Shown here: piece by piece, positions 27,635 through 35,730 of the stretch
Layout: each line of letters begins with the position of its first letter
How positions within the stretch are numbered: the stretch's first letter is position 1
Source: an uncultured Bacteroidales bacterium
Lineage (GTDB): Bacteria > Bacteroidota > Bacteroidia > Bacteroidales > Paludibacteraceae
Assembly (NCBI GenBank): GCA_900320865.1
Contig: ONTT01000003.1
Location: 62,001 to 126,000, forward strand
DNA length: 64,000 nt
Direction of reading: 5' to 3'
The notes under the pieces: generated by a model
What the model was told of the DNA's origin: nothing
Databases searched by the model: none
The model's input: only the letters and a program-made list of their open reading frames with translations
Program-made: the position numbers and the translations under genes

Positions 27635-28909
27635 ATGATTAAAGACCTTAACTTGAGGGAGGGACAGGAAGACCTCCGCATCGTCGAACATCTCGACAGC
27701 AGTTCACTTCCTGAGAGTGTACAACAAATGATTTCGTTGGCATCTACGCCGGAAGAGCAAGACATCATTTTGATGGCTACGCTTGCGGCTGCGAGTGCGT
27801 GCGTACCTAATTTGTATTTTGCGTACGGCCCGACGGGAAAAAAGTACTACGCGAACCTGCAATGTTTCATCTTAGCAGCCGCGGCGAGCGGTAAAGGTAT
27901 CGCGAACCAGGCGCTGGAGATGGTACGTGTGATAGACGAGCAGTATCCGATGCTTATTGCGGGCGATAGTACGTTGCCGGCTTTTTACAAAGCGATGGAA
28001 CAGCAAGACGGTTGCGGTTACATGCACGAGAGTGAGGGAAGTGTCATCACGGACATCTGGAAAAGTTCCGCGGCCAACTACAACACCGTTCTGCGTAAAG
28101 CGGCCGAACATGAGCCGATCTCCCGCAACCGCGTCAAAGGAGCGTCGGAGATCAAGAGCCCGCGGCTGAGCATGCTGCTGACGGGTACGTTCGGGCAGTA
28201 CAAGGCGTTGGTGCCAAGCGTGGAGAACGGATATTTCAGTCGTTTGCTGACAGTAGTGATCCGCGGAACGAACGGTTTTGACAAGCGGTATGTAAGCTCC
28301 AAAGGAGGGCAGAGCGTTATTCCGAAGATCGTCGGGCAGCGGTTGCTGCGCACATACGAGGCGCTGATGAACGGCGGCGAACGGGAATGGAGTTTGACCG
28401 ACGCCCAGAAAGAGCGGCTCGGCGAACATCTGGAGACGGAATACGGTACGTTGATCGGATTGTTAGGCGATAACTTCCACTCGGCGGTAGTGAGGATGGC
28501 GGTACAGATAGAACGGATGGCGATGATACTCACGGCAATGAGAATACAGAATACAGAGTACAGAATACAGACCGAATCAGATTCGGAACTAATGAACGAA
28601 AAGATACTTTGTGCGGATGAGGATTACGAGACGGCAGAGATGATCGGGAATAAGATGCTACTGCATATGGCGGCTGCGTATCGCATGATTGACGGCGATG
28701 CACAGGATGTAGTTCCGGAGATTAAGCCGCTTGACCAGAGAAAGGTGCTATTTGATCAGCTAAAACCCGAATACAAACTCCAAGAACTCATAACCGAGGC
28801 AAAAAGTCAAGGCATCTCACGAGCTACCGTCATCCGATGGAATGATGCTTGGCAAGAGCAAGGAATGGTTTCGAAAATCGAGTACGGTCATTACCGAAAA
28901 GCATGTTAA
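27635..28909 (+). CDS. DUF3987 domain protein (mobile-element-associated primase/helicase-like)
   Basis: 424 aa. Segments typical of DUF3987: MATLAAASACVPNLYFAYGP, the Ala-rich turn ILAAAASGKGIANQAL (a P-loop-like AAASGKG motif), a GDSTLPAFYKAMEQQDG segment, then MHESEGSVITDIWKS and LSMLLTGTFGQYKALVPSVE. The C-terminal end (ISRATVIRWNDAWQEQGMVS) looks like a winged-helix or HTH. Such proteins are common in integrated elements of Bacteroidales, but no integrase, relaxase or transposase is visible here. An array of four heptamers (28541-28570) codes RIQNTEYRIQT in frame near residue 310. Upstream is the structured GC-rich island. Confidence 0.8.
   Translation: MIKDLNLREGQEDLRIVEHLDSSSLPESVQQMISLASTPEEQDIILMATLAAASACVPNLYFAYGPTGKKYYANLQCFILAAAASGKGIANQALEMVRVIDEQYPMLIAGDSTLPAFYKAMEQQDGCGYMHESEGSVITDIWKSSAANYNTVLRKAAEHEPISRNRVKGASEIKSPRLSMLLTGTFGQYKALVPSVENGYFSRLLTVVIRGTNGFDKRYVSSKGGQSVIPKIVGQRLLRTYEALMNGGEREWSLTDAQKERLGEHLETEYGTLIGLLGDNFHSAVVRMAVQIERMAMILTAMRIQNTEYRIQTESDSELMNEKILCADEDYETAEMIGNKMLLHMAAAYRMIDGDAQDVVPEIKPLDQRKVLFDQLKPEYKLQELITEAKSQGISRATVIRWNDAWQEQGMVSKIEYGHYRKAC
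28541..28570. repeat. Heptanucleotide array in the DUF3987 gene
   Basis: AGAATAC AGAATAC AGAGTAC AGAATAC AG. In frame it reads RIQNTEYRIQ. Confidence 0.85.
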
Positions 28910-28913
28910 ACCA

Positions 28914-28997
28914 TGAGACTCTGAGACTCTTTGAGACTTCGATTTGCACATATCATGCTGGTTTTAAGGCGATTGCGCAAAGAGTCTCAGAGTCTCA
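28914..28997. repeat. 19-bp perfect inverted repeat built of octanucleotide units
   Basis: TGAGACTCTGAGACTCTTT (28914-28932) and its exact complement (28979-28997), 46 nt apart, starting 5 nt after the DUF3987 stop codon. Each arm is made of 8-nt units GAGACTCT or AGTCTCAC. Two smaller hairpins follow (GTCGAAT/ATTCGAC near 29018, GTCGGAT/ATCCGAC near 29051). May act as a terminator or attenuator-like structure. The gap 28910-29256 holds no convincing gene. Confidence 0.7.
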
Positions 28998-29256
28998 CAG
29001 TCTCACTGCAAAATTTTGTCGAATACCATTCGACCTAATAGACGACGTTTGTCGGATACAATCCGACCAAATGGACAAAACAAGAGTTCTCGCAGAAGTG
29101 CGAGAAAGATGCAAATTGGTGAGGGAGAGGTTAGGCAGAAGGTAGGTTAACAACCAACCAAGAACTAAGGAACAACGAAGGAACAACTAACGCTTCGCTC
29201 GTTTACGCTGGGGGCCCCAATGATAATAAAAAAAATTTTAAAAAAAGGAAAAGAAA

Positions 29257-29658
29257 ATGGCAATTTTTACAACAGCGCCGGGAATTGATGATTTGACCGG
29301 CAAATTCAGTAAGCAAGATCGGATTGTGATGCGACAGAAGAAATTCCGTTTACCGGACGGAAAGATTATTAAATGTGGTCCGAAAGAGGCCTTTGCGCGG
29401 GATAAGCGGAACTACAAGTATGCACCTCGGACAGCCGCTGAGGAAGTACAGAACAACAAATGGAAGGCGGTTTGTCAAGAGGCATCGCGTATAGAGCACG
29501 ATGCCGATCATCCGCGGTATTCGGAGCTATATGAACGATGGATACGGCAAGCGAAGGGGCATGGTGATCCCGTAACAGGGAAGCGGATTATTGTGCAGTT
29601 CGGGAATTTCGTACGGGCTATTCTTCTGCGGGAACTTGAAAGCGGAAGAATCCCATAG
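29257..29658 (+). CDS. Conserved-looking protein of unknown function
   Basis: 133 aa beginning MAIFTTAPGIDDLTGKFSKQ, followed by a basic, Tyr-rich region (QKKFRLPDGKIIKCGPKEAF, DKRNYKYAPRTAAEEVQNNK) and a helical C-terminus. Basic charge and compact size suggest nucleic-acid or protein binding, but no family is recognised. A purine-rich AAAAGGAAAAG leader precedes the ATG and a GGGGGCCCC stretch lies about 40 nt upstream. It follows the DUF3987 gene on the same strand, possibly from the same mobile module. Its last 41 nt overlap the 3' end of the convergent gene at 29618. Confidence 0.6.
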   Translation: MAIFTTAPGIDDLTGKFSKQDRIVMRQKKFRLPDGKIIKCGPKEAFARDKRNYKYAPRTAAEEVQNNKWKAVCQEASRIEHDADHPRYSELYERWIRQAKGHGDPVTGKRIIVQFGNFVRAILLRELESGRIP

Positions 29659-30802
29659 TCTCGAGGAGCATGACTTCGTCTCGTACTTCCGGCGTATAGC
29701 GCCCATGTTCGCGCATAGCGCGCCGGAACTGCGAGGCGTTGTTGCGCTGCGTATAATCGAGCTTGAGGTGTTCGCTAAGCCATTGGCGCATGTCCTTGTC
29801 GGAGCATTTACGGCGAATATAGCCGAGTTGGCGCATGGCATAGACAGCGGTCGTGAGATCCCGGAAATGGGCGGGATGTTGCTCCATGAGTTGGAGATGG
29901 TAGAGCAGATGATTCTGCACTTCTTCCGGCACATCTTCCGCCCAGAAGCGAATTTCTTTCTTGGGCAAGAGTCGATCGGTAAGGAACCTACTCCACTCCT
30001 GTTGCCATCGGTTCCATTCTTTTTGCACTGAGGCATCCAATTGGTCGATTTCATCGGACAAAAACGCCCAATCGGTTTCCTGCGAAAAGATATATTTGCG
30101 GTCGGCAGAAGTGATTTTTGCACCAGGAATTTCCTGCTTCATGGCCACATATTCATCGGAGAGCCACTGGAGATAGCGCTCCATGATGTCTGCGGCTTTT
30201 TCGCCTTCGAAGACGAATAGAGGATTAGAGGATGAGTGGATTAGAGGGTTAGAGGATGGCTCATCGGCGAGTTGGTCCACCATAGGGGCATCGGTCCAAT
30301 CGGTTTGGAGGTATCGCTGGCGGCGGGCCTCCACCTGCGAAGCGCTCCAGAGCCATTGAGCGAAAGGTTCCGTCCATGGGATGAGATCCCATATATGTTC
30401 ACGGTAGATTTTCAGAACGAGATGCTGCATGTACGTCACGGTGAGCTCCATCGCCAGTTCAAGCAGGCGATTATTGGGACAGATATCATGGAGGGTAATT
30501 GAATCAACCGCCAATTGAACGTAGTTATCTCGCAGTTGGGATATCTCGGCCGAGAGATAGCCCCAGTCCTCCCGACGCACCTCTCTTTCGTAGGCTTGGA
30601 ACCATGCTTCGCGTTGCTCATCGGAATCCAAAGCCAGTTCACGCCGATCGCCTTCGTCGGTATCGATAATGAAGGCGCAGAAAAGCGCAGCGGCAAGAAC
30701 GCCGCCCAATTCGATGGGGTCTTCGCCCTGAGGCGCATAGATGAGCCGATGAGACTCGTAGCGGGTAGAAGGGGAGATGATATAGTTATCTAACAGATGC
30801 AT
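29618..30802 (-). CDS. Protein of unknown function (394 aa)
   Basis: Start at 30802 (MHLLDNYIISPSTRYESHRL) is chosen because it lies 7 nt after the stop of the upstream ATPase gene. The longer frame to 30850 overlaps that gene. The protein is acidic, helical and Trp-rich (REHIWDLIPWTEPFAQWLWS, WNRWQQEWSRFLTDRLLPKK), without signal peptide or recognised domain. Residues about 215-228 (SSNPLIHSSSNPL) come from an octanucleotide repeat array. It is co-directional with and probably co-transcribed with the AAA+ ATPase, so may act with it. Confidence 0.65.
   Translation of the reverse strand: MHLLDNYIISPSTRYESHRLIYAPQGEDPIELGGVLAAALFCAFIIDTDEGDRRELALDSDEQREAWFQAYEREVRREDWGYLSAEISQLRDNYVQLAVDSITLHDICPNNRLLELAMELTVTYMQHLVLKIYREHIWDLIPWTEPFAQWLWSASQVEARRQRYLQTDWTDAPMVDQLADEPSSNPLIHSSSNPLFVFEGEKAADIMERYLQWLSDEYVAMKQEIPGAKITSADRKYIFSQETDWAFLSDEIDQLDASVQKEWNRWQQEWSRFLTDRLLPKKEIRFWAEDVPEEVQNHLLYHLQLMEQHPAHFRDLTTAVYAMRQLGYIRRKCSDKDMRQWLSEHLKLDYTQRNNASQFRRAMREHGRYTPEVRDEVMLLETMGFFRFQVPAEE
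30226..30269. repeat. Octanucleotide array in the 394-aa gene
   Basis: Units AATAGAGG, ATTAGAGG, ATGAGTGG, ATTAGAGG, GTTAGAGG. The coding strand reads SSNPLIHSSSNPL in frame. A pure ATTAGAGG array would give TAA in frame, and the variant unit avoids it. Confidence 0.75.
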
Positions 30803-30809
30803 GACAATC

Positions 30810-31940
30810 TTAATACATTCGCTGGATCCAATAGTCCATAAAGATATCATAAACAGAATAGATTCCTTTCTCCAACGTCACAAAATCTTTTTCTAATAGG
30901 CCCTTCATAGCAGACTGGACAGTACTCGGAGATTGCAGGCTATATTTCTCCACATATGCTGCAGAAGTAATGCTCTTTGTCGGCCCACTCTTGGCTAAAG
31001 CGACAAGCGTCATCGTCTGTTTCTCCGGTAAGCGAGAAATGGTTTCTTCGTATACATAAGACTGAGTCTTCAGGATATAATCCAAGGCATCTTCGACTTG
31101 CTCAACCTCACACGTTTCACCTTCTTTTGTAAAGCCGTAGAGCACATTGAAGAGTTTTTGTGTGTACCATGTCACACCGCGGCTAAGTGCATAAACAGAT
31201 TCCGTCACGCCGTCCGCCAAGGTGCGATTCCCCTCCGCGAACAAAGCTTTGGCAAACGCATCGTACGTATTCATATCGATGCTTCCGATATGCATGAGTG
31301 ACACGCTCTGGTAGAACGGTCGCGAGGCACTGGTAAACATCGTGCTCATTGTGTGGCGTTGACTACCGGAGAAGATAAACTGCGCATTATGACAACGTTG
31401 CACATAGGTACGGAGGGTAGCTTCGATATTTTTCTCCGGAAACTTACCAATTTGCTGGAACTCGTCTATTGCAACGATGCATGGCTTATCTGCTAATTCC
31501 AGATATCGAAAGATCTCCTGCAAAGTCGCTTCCGGCTCCTTGATGTCGCCTATTTGCACCATGAACGTCGGTTCGCCCATCGGAGAAAAACTCATTCCGG
31601 ATTGGATAGAACGCATAGCCTGCCAAAAACGTTCCATAGCACGCATGCCAAAGGGTTTCAGACGAATCAGGATTTCACGGCTCAATTTGCGCACCAACTC
31701 ACGAAGCGATTTGGTATCGTATATATCAATGAAAAACGTATAGTACCGGGTCTGTATTTCCGATTGCGAGAAATAATGCTCTATCAAACCACTCTTACCC
31801 ATACGGCGCGTTGCAATCAATGCTACGTTATTGCCGTTCGCTATCTCATGACGAAGTTGTTCGGTCTCCGCACCACGATCACAGAAGTAATGCGCGCCCT
31901 CGTACCCACTGATTACAAAAGGATTATCCACAGTCTTCAT
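30810..31940 (-). CDS. AAA+ ATPase of the archaeal-ATPase type (copy 1)
   Basis: 376 aa, cytoplasmic. Opening VDNPFVISGYEGAHYFCDR and the E-x-L entry are typical of PF01637-like STAND/AAA+ ATPases. Walker A is TRRMGKSGL (about residues 44-52), Walker B CIVAIDEFQQI (D159/E160), sensor-like FIFSGSQRHTM (about 190), then a winged-helix region (about 310-376, SPSTVQSAMKGLLEKDFVTL). Homologous along its length to the gene at 32909-34039. Such stand-alone ATPases are often numerous in Bacteroidales. Function unknown. Own promoter at 31990-32021. The unknown 394-aa gene follows. Confidence 0.85.
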   Translation of the reverse strand: MKTVDNPFVISGYEGAHYFCDRGAETEQLRHEIANGNNVALIATRRMGKSGLIEHYFSQSEIQTRYYTFFIDIYDTKSLRELVRKLSREILIRLKPFGMRAMERFWQAMRSIQSGMSFSPMGEPTFMVQIGDIKEPEATLQEIFRYLELADKPCIVAIDEFQQIGKFPEKNIEATLRTYVQRCHNAQFIFSGSQRHTMSTMFTSASRPFYQSVSLMHIGSIDMNTYDAFAKALFAEGNRTLADGVTESVYALSRGVTWYTQKLFNVLYGFTKEGETCEVEQVEDALDYILKTQSYVYEETISRLPEKQTMTLVALAKSGPTKSITSAAYVEKYSLQSPSTVQSAMKGLLEKDFVTLEKGIYSVYDIFMDYWIQRMY

Positions 31941-31989
31941 ATTTTTATTATTTTATGATTATTATAAAGTAATAAAATTAAAATCCGCT

Positions 31990-32021
31990 GCAAAAGTACA
32001 GCTTTTTTTTGAAATATGCAA
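31990..32021 (-). promoter_or_regulatory. Promoter of ATPase copy 1
   Basis: Minus strand: CTTGCATATTTC then an A-tract, and TACTTTTGC (31990-31998). Confidence 0.75.
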
Positions 32022-32040
32022 GAAAATTCGTGGAATTTTC

Positions 32041-32071
32041 AGTTGAAAGTTGAAAGTTTAGAGTTTAGAGG
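32041..32071. repeat. Intergenic heptanucleotide array
   Basis: AGTTGAA AGTTGAA AGTTTAG AGTTTAG AGG, between the DUF3737 gene terminator and the promoter of ATPase copy 1. Confidence 0.8.
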
Positions 32072-32073
32072 TA

Positions 32074-32103
32074 AAAAAATCGCCTCATGGGAAGCGACTT
32101 TTT
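32074..32103 (-). terminator. Terminator of the DUF3737 gene
   Basis: Minus strand: AAAAAGTCGC / GCGATTTTTT with loop TTCCCATGAG, directly after the stop codon at 32109. Confidence 0.75.
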
Positions 32104-32108
32104 AGGGA

Positions 32109-32924
32109 TTAGCGATTTTCGATTAGCGAGCCGGGAAGAGGATCGACGATGGAAGTGATGTCGCCTATGATGGTCGCTTTAACGGATGATTTCTCGAAGG
32201 CACGGTCGGCATCGGGGGCAAAAGAACAGTCTTCCAGAACGAGGTTCTCGGCATAGCAGAGCGGTTGGGTTCCGGCTATGCGGCAGCGCACCAAACGGAG
32301 GTTTTTGGAGTACCATCCGAGGTACTCGCTCTTGATCTCGGTGTCATAGACCGTGACATTCTCGCTATTCCAAAAAGCATCTTTGGTATCAAGGATAGCA
32401 TTATGGATCTCGAGGTTACGGGCGTATTGGAAGGTGTATTTGCCTTGCAATTGGATATTGGTGATTTGTAATTGGGAAGCATGCATAAAGGCATACTGAG
32501 CTTGCTCTATTTGAAGATCGGAGATCTGCCCGCTGCGGCAGTACCAGAAGGCTTCCGCGCCATCGGTTATCTTGATGCGCTCGAGCGTCAGGCGGTCTAT
32601 CTCGCGAAAGGCTTTCGGCGCATCGATGAGGCAATCGTACAACCGCAGATCGCGGCAGTACCAGAGCGGTGCGCGATCGGAAGGCGCGAAATAGCAGTTG
32701 CGGCAGGTGACGTCCTCGCATTCCCAGATGACGTACATGCCTTCGAATCGGCATTCGACGGCTTCGACACGACGAGACTCTTTGAGTCCCGACTCGCCAT
32801 CGCCTATCGTCACGCGGTTCAGTTGGAGATCGCGGGAGGCGTATAAGGGGCGCTCACCGGAGAAATATTGGTCAGAGATTTGCATTTTCTTATCCACAAG
32901 GGGAACGATTACTTCTTTAGCCAA
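32109..32924 (-). CDS. DUF3737 family right-handed beta-helix protein
   Basis: 271 aa without signal peptide. The body is a run of short beta-helix rungs with alternating aromatic and Cys residues: DQYFSGERPLYASRDLQLNR, FEGMYVIWECEDVTCRNCYF, YCRDLRLYDCLIDAPKAF, YSKNLRLVRCRIAGTQP, YAENLVLEDCSFAP. This is the pentapeptide/pectin-lyase-like DUF3737 pattern of unknown activity. The ATG at 32924 overlaps the upstream ATPase gene by 16 nt. An alternative ATG at 32885 (MQISDQYF) fits the family start equally well. It contains an in-frame heptamer array (32448-32475). It sits between two paralogous ATPase genes. Confidence 0.8.
   Translation of the reverse strand: MAKEVIVPLVDKKMQISDQYFSGERPLYASRDLQLNRVTIGDGESGLKESRRVEAVECRFEGMYVIWECEDVTCRNCYFAPSDRAPLWYCRDLRLYDCLIDAPKAFREIDRLTLERIKITDGAEAFWYCRSGQISDLQIEQAQYAFMHASQLQITNIQLQGKYTFQYARNLEIHNAILDTKDAFWNSENVTVYDTEIKSEYLGWYSKNLRLVRCRIAGTQPLCYAENLVLEDCSFAPDADRAFEKSSVKATIIGDITSIVDPLPGSLIENR
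32448..32475. repeat. Heptanucleotide array in the DUF3737 gene
   Basis: CAATTGG ATATTGG TGATTTG TAATTGG. The coding strand reads LQITNIQL. Confidence 0.65.
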
Positions 32925-34039
32925 TGACCAAAGAACTTGTCATACACAACATAACTGCCATCTTCTTTTTGGTACAGCAATTCTTTCTCAACCATCGCAA
33001 GAATAGCCCCTCTCACTGTACTATACGCACCCAATTGGTATTTCTGAAGGAAGGCATTGCTACCCGGTTCTTTTACAGTCCCTTCTTTCGCTATAGCACG
33101 AATGACGCGTAATTGACGATCCGTAATTAACCGGCAATACATTTGATACGAACTCACTTCTTCTTGTAATATCCGGTTTAGCGTTTGCAACACGGTATTA
33201 AAATCTATTTGCGGATTCTTGGTCTGATAAAGTCGGTTTAAGAGCGCCTGTACAAACCACGTATAGCCATCCACCAGTTGGTAGAGCTCATGAAACGTAG
33301 CTTCATCTATCTGCTGACCATTTGCGGAAAGATGCTTGGCTGCAAACTGATAGTACTGCTGTTCATCTATCACATCGATATTCATCATCTGTGAACTGCG
33401 ATAGAATGGACGCTTGGCAGATACAAACATCTCAGTCATCATATGCTTTTTGCTACCGGCAAAAATAAACTGCACATTTGTCAATTGCCGGATATAGCTG
33501 AGCAACAATGCCTCCATTTTCACGTCCTGATACTCTGCGATAACCTGAAACTCATCCAACGCAATATAACATGGCTGTTCCGATTTCTCCAGATAGGCAA
33601 AAATCTGTTGCAACGTCCATTCCTCTCGTTTAGGCTGAATATCAATCGAGCATTGAGGCATCCCGCTTACCGGGTCGGGCGTAATGACCGGACGTAACGA
33701 AGCAAAAAAATGGGTGATTTCTTGCCATACGCGCTCAGAATAAGGGGTAATACGTGCGCTCAGTACTGCTTCCGCAAAGACCTTTGTAAATTCCTGCAGA
33801 TTAGACGTGCTGAATAAATCCACATAGATGCAATGCACCTGCTTGGATTCCAGCGAACGAAATAAATGCTGAATCAATCCTGTTTTGCCAACACGACGAG
33901 GACTAATTAACGTCACATTACGCCTGTTGCGTAAAGCCTCCGCTAATTCATTCGTCTCGTTTATACGGTCGCAGAAATACTCCGGTCCCATATAAGACGT
34001 GATAGAAAACGGGTTGAAATACAGAGCGCCATCTTTCAT
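32909..34039 (-). CDS. AAA+ ATPase of the archaeal-ATPase type (copy 2)
   Basis: 376 aa. Same architecture as the gene at 30810-31940: YFNPFSITSYMGPEYFCDR, Walker A SPRRVGKTGL (residues 46-55), Walker B CYIALDEFQVI (D162/E163), FIFAGSKKHMMTEMFVSAKR, and a C-terminal winged-helix (STVRGAILAMVEKELLYQK). Same length, but the two are clearly diverged rather than a recent duplicate. Promoter at 34112-34144, with a 12-bp direct repeat in the leader. The DUF3737 gene starts inside its 3' end, so the two are translationally linked. Function unknown. Confidence 0.85.
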   Translation of the reverse strand: MKDGALYFNPFSITSYMGPEYFCDRINETNELAEALRNRRNVTLISPRRVGKTGLIQHLFRSLESKQVHCIYVDLFSTSNLQEFTKVFAEAVLSARITPYSERVWQEITHFFASLRPVITPDPVSGMPQCSIDIQPKREEWTLQQIFAYLEKSEQPCYIALDEFQVIAEYQDVKMEALLLSYIRQLTNVQFIFAGSKKHMMTEMFVSAKRPFYRSSQMMNIDVIDEQQYYQFAAKHLSANGQQIDEATFHELYQLVDGYTWFVQALLNRLYQTKNPQIDFNTVLQTLNRILQEEVSSYQMYCRLITDRQLRVIRAIAKEGTVKEPGSNAFLQKYQLGAYSTVRGAILAMVEKELLYQKEDGSYVVYDKFFGHWLKK

Positions 34040-34074
34040 AACATACTGATTTTATGCTTGTTATTCATGTCGTA

Positions 34075-34100
34075 TTTTACGTCACGGCTTTTACGTCACG
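34075..34100. promoter_or_regulatory. 12-bp direct repeat in the leader of ATPase copy 2
   Basis: TTTTACGTCACG at 34075-34086 and 34089-34100, i.e. 14 bp start-to-start, just downstream of the transcription start. Could be a regulator site or slippage product. Confidence 0.5.
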
Positions 34101-34111
34101 AAAAATCCGCT

Positions 34112-34144
34112 GCAAAGGTACTGCTTTTTTTTGATATGTGCAAA
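34112..34144 (-). promoter_or_regulatory. Promoter of ATPase copy 2
   Basis: Minus strand: TTTG (34141-34144), spacer CACATATCAAAAAAAAGCAG, TACCTTTGC (34112-34120). Confidence 0.8.
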
Positions 34145-34148
34145 TAAT

Positions 34149-34168
34149 AAGCGCATTTTCTGCGCTTT
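34149..34168 (-). terminator. Terminator of the acyl-AMP ligase gene
   Basis: Minus strand: AAGCGCA / TGCGCTT with loop GAAAA then T-rich, at the stop codon of the ligase gene and abutting the next promoter. Confidence 0.65.
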
Positions 34169-35692
34169 TTATTTATAGAGATATCTTTTTATCGTTTGTT
34201 TTTCGGTTCTTTGCAGAGGAACATCCGTGATCTCGACGTCGTACAGTTGGCTATAAAGCGGAAGTTGCGGATTGATAGTGCGCAATACCATGCGACGGAG
34301 ATCCGTATTTGTGATTGGTGATTGGTGATTGGTGATTTGGGGCACGACAATTGCCACTAGTTTGCCATCGCGGGCAAGGACGATGGATTCGGAGACTTCG
34401 GGCAGGGCGTTGATGAGGGATTCGATGTGGTCCGGACGGATGTTCTCGCCATTGGGCAGGACGATGATGTCCTGCTCCAGACGGCCTTCTACATAGAGAT
34501 ACCCATCCTCATCCAGATGTCCCTTATCGCCGGTATGCAACCAGCCGTCGGAGTCGATCTTGGCGGCAGTGGCTTCGGGGTCTTTGTAATAGCCGAGCAT
34601 CACATTCTCGCCTTTGACAAGGATCTCACCGGCGGGGGAGATGCGGCAAGATAAAGCATCGCAAATTTTACCACTAGACCCCACCCTATATTGAGAATGA
34701 ACCACCATACTAATAGAAGCTGTGGATTCCGTTGTCCCGTATCCACATGTAATAGGAAATCCTTTTGCTCGCAACATCTTTACACTATACAAAGATAAAC
34801 TTGCTCCTCCTACTATTATATCATCAAGAAAGGCATAATCTTTATTATCATCGCAAGATAGAAAAACAGATAGAAACTGAGGAATAATTCCTAAAGCATA
34901 CGGTTGAATTATTTTAATACTTGTAATTATCCCAGTTAGATTTTTATCAATTATTGGTATGAAAACATTAGCTGAATCCACCAATGCCACTAATGCATAG
35001 CCTAGGCTAAAGGAATGAGACAATGGTAAAATTGCTACTGCATGTCTATTATTACATGCATGGAAGGTATTTCCTACAGAGCTAACACAAAAGCTAATAT
35101 TTCTGATTGACAACATCACCCCTTTGGCATTACCAGAAGTTCCAGAAGTAAAGCAGATCATGGCGAGGGAATCGGGATTCGATTGCGGAAAGCCGCAATC
35201 GAAATTGGAGATTGGAGATTGGAGATTGGAGATTTGTATTTTTTCTCCGCGCAAAATTTGCCAATTTTCGAGACCTATCACACTTTCCACCCGCGGTAGG
35301 GACTGATTCTTCAGTTCCTCCCACAAATCCTCATCCGTGAAGAGGGCTTTGGCATCGGAGAAATCGACTAAGCGGGCTATCTCATCTGGCATGAGTGTGT
35401 GCATGACGGTAACGGAGACGCCCTGCATCTTAGCAATCGCCAGATAGGCGATGACCCAATGGGCGGAGTTGGCGCCACAGATAGCGATATGGTCGCCCTT
35501 TTGCAGACCAAGAGAGGTCAATAACTCTGCCACGCGGCATATCTCCGCGTACATCTCGCCGTAGGTATAGTGATTACCACGCGAAGTATCTTGGGCGGTA
35601 CCGTCCTCCGTGAGATAAAAATCCGTGAGGGCAGGTTGGTCCCAGTTAGAGCGGATAGTTTCCGCGAGGATGGAAAGGTAGTTGTCAGTCAT
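34169..35692 (-). CDS. Acyl-AMP ligase / acyl-CoA synthetase family (AMP-binding enzyme)
   Basis: 507 aa ANL-superfamily adenylate-forming enzyme. P-loop MICFTSGTSGNAKGVML, A5-like CGYGTTESTA, A7-like DGWLHTGDKGHLDEDGYLYV, A8 QDIIVLPNGENI, and the terminal catalytic Lys region (EKQTIKRYLYK). With the acyl carrier protein gene 34 nt upstream it most likely loads an acyl or aryl acid onto that carrier. The start codon (35690-35692) lies in a heptamer array, and two more arrays lie inside (34311-34338; 35204-35238). The central part, about 34660-35110, is much more AT-rich than both ends although the frame and motifs are intact, which suggests a recombinant mosaic. Confidence 0.88.
   Translation of the reverse strand: MTDNYLSILAETIRSNWDQPALTDFYLTEDGTAQDTSRGNHYTYGEMYAEICRVAELLTSLGLQKGDHIAICGANSAHWVIAYLAIAKMQGVSVTVMHTLMPDEIARLVDFSDAKALFTDEDLWEELKNQSLPRVESVIGLENWQILRGEKIQISNLQSPISNFDCGFPQSNPDSLAMICFTSGTSGNAKGVMLSIRNISFCVSSVGNTFHACNNRHAVAILPLSHSFSLGYALVALVDSANVFIPIIDKNLTGIITSIKIIQPYALGIIPQFLSVFLSCDDNKDYAFLDDIIVGGASLSLYSVKMLRAKGFPITCGYGTTESTASISMVVHSQYRVGSSGKICDALSCRISPAGEILVKGENVMLGYYKDPEATAAKIDSDGWLHTGDKGHLDEDGYLYVEGRLEQDIIVLPNGENIRPDHIESLINALPEVSESIVLARDGKLVAIVVPQITNHQSPITNTDLRRMVLRTINPQLPLYSQLYDVEITDVPLQRTEKQTIKRYLYK
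34311..34338. repeat. Heptanucleotide array in the acyl-AMP ligase gene (copy 1)
   Basis: Four GTGATTG-type units. The coding strand reads QITNHQSPITNT near the C-terminus. Confidence 0.85.
35204..35238. repeat. Heptanucleotide array in the acyl-AMP ligase gene (copy 2)
   Basis: ATTGGAG repeated four times plus ATTTGTA. The coding strand reads IQISNLQSPISN. Confidence 0.85.
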
Positions 35693-35730
35693 CAGTGGTC
35701 AGTTATCAGTTGTCAGTGATCAGTGGTCAG
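35684..35730. repeat. Heptanucleotide array spanning the ACP-ligase gap and ligase start
   Basis: Seven units of the NTCAGTN type (GTCAGTC, ATCAGTG, GTCAGTT, ATCAGTT, GTCAGTG, ATCAGTG, GTCAG). The ligase ATG is inside the first unit, so the ribosome binding region consists of repeat. Confidence 0.85.

Noticed and set aside
28849..29145. 98-codon frame overlapping the end of the DUF3987 gene
   Set aside because: It begins inside DUF3987 in another frame and is largely made of the octamer inverted repeat. The last 25 residues look protein-like, but evidence is too weak.
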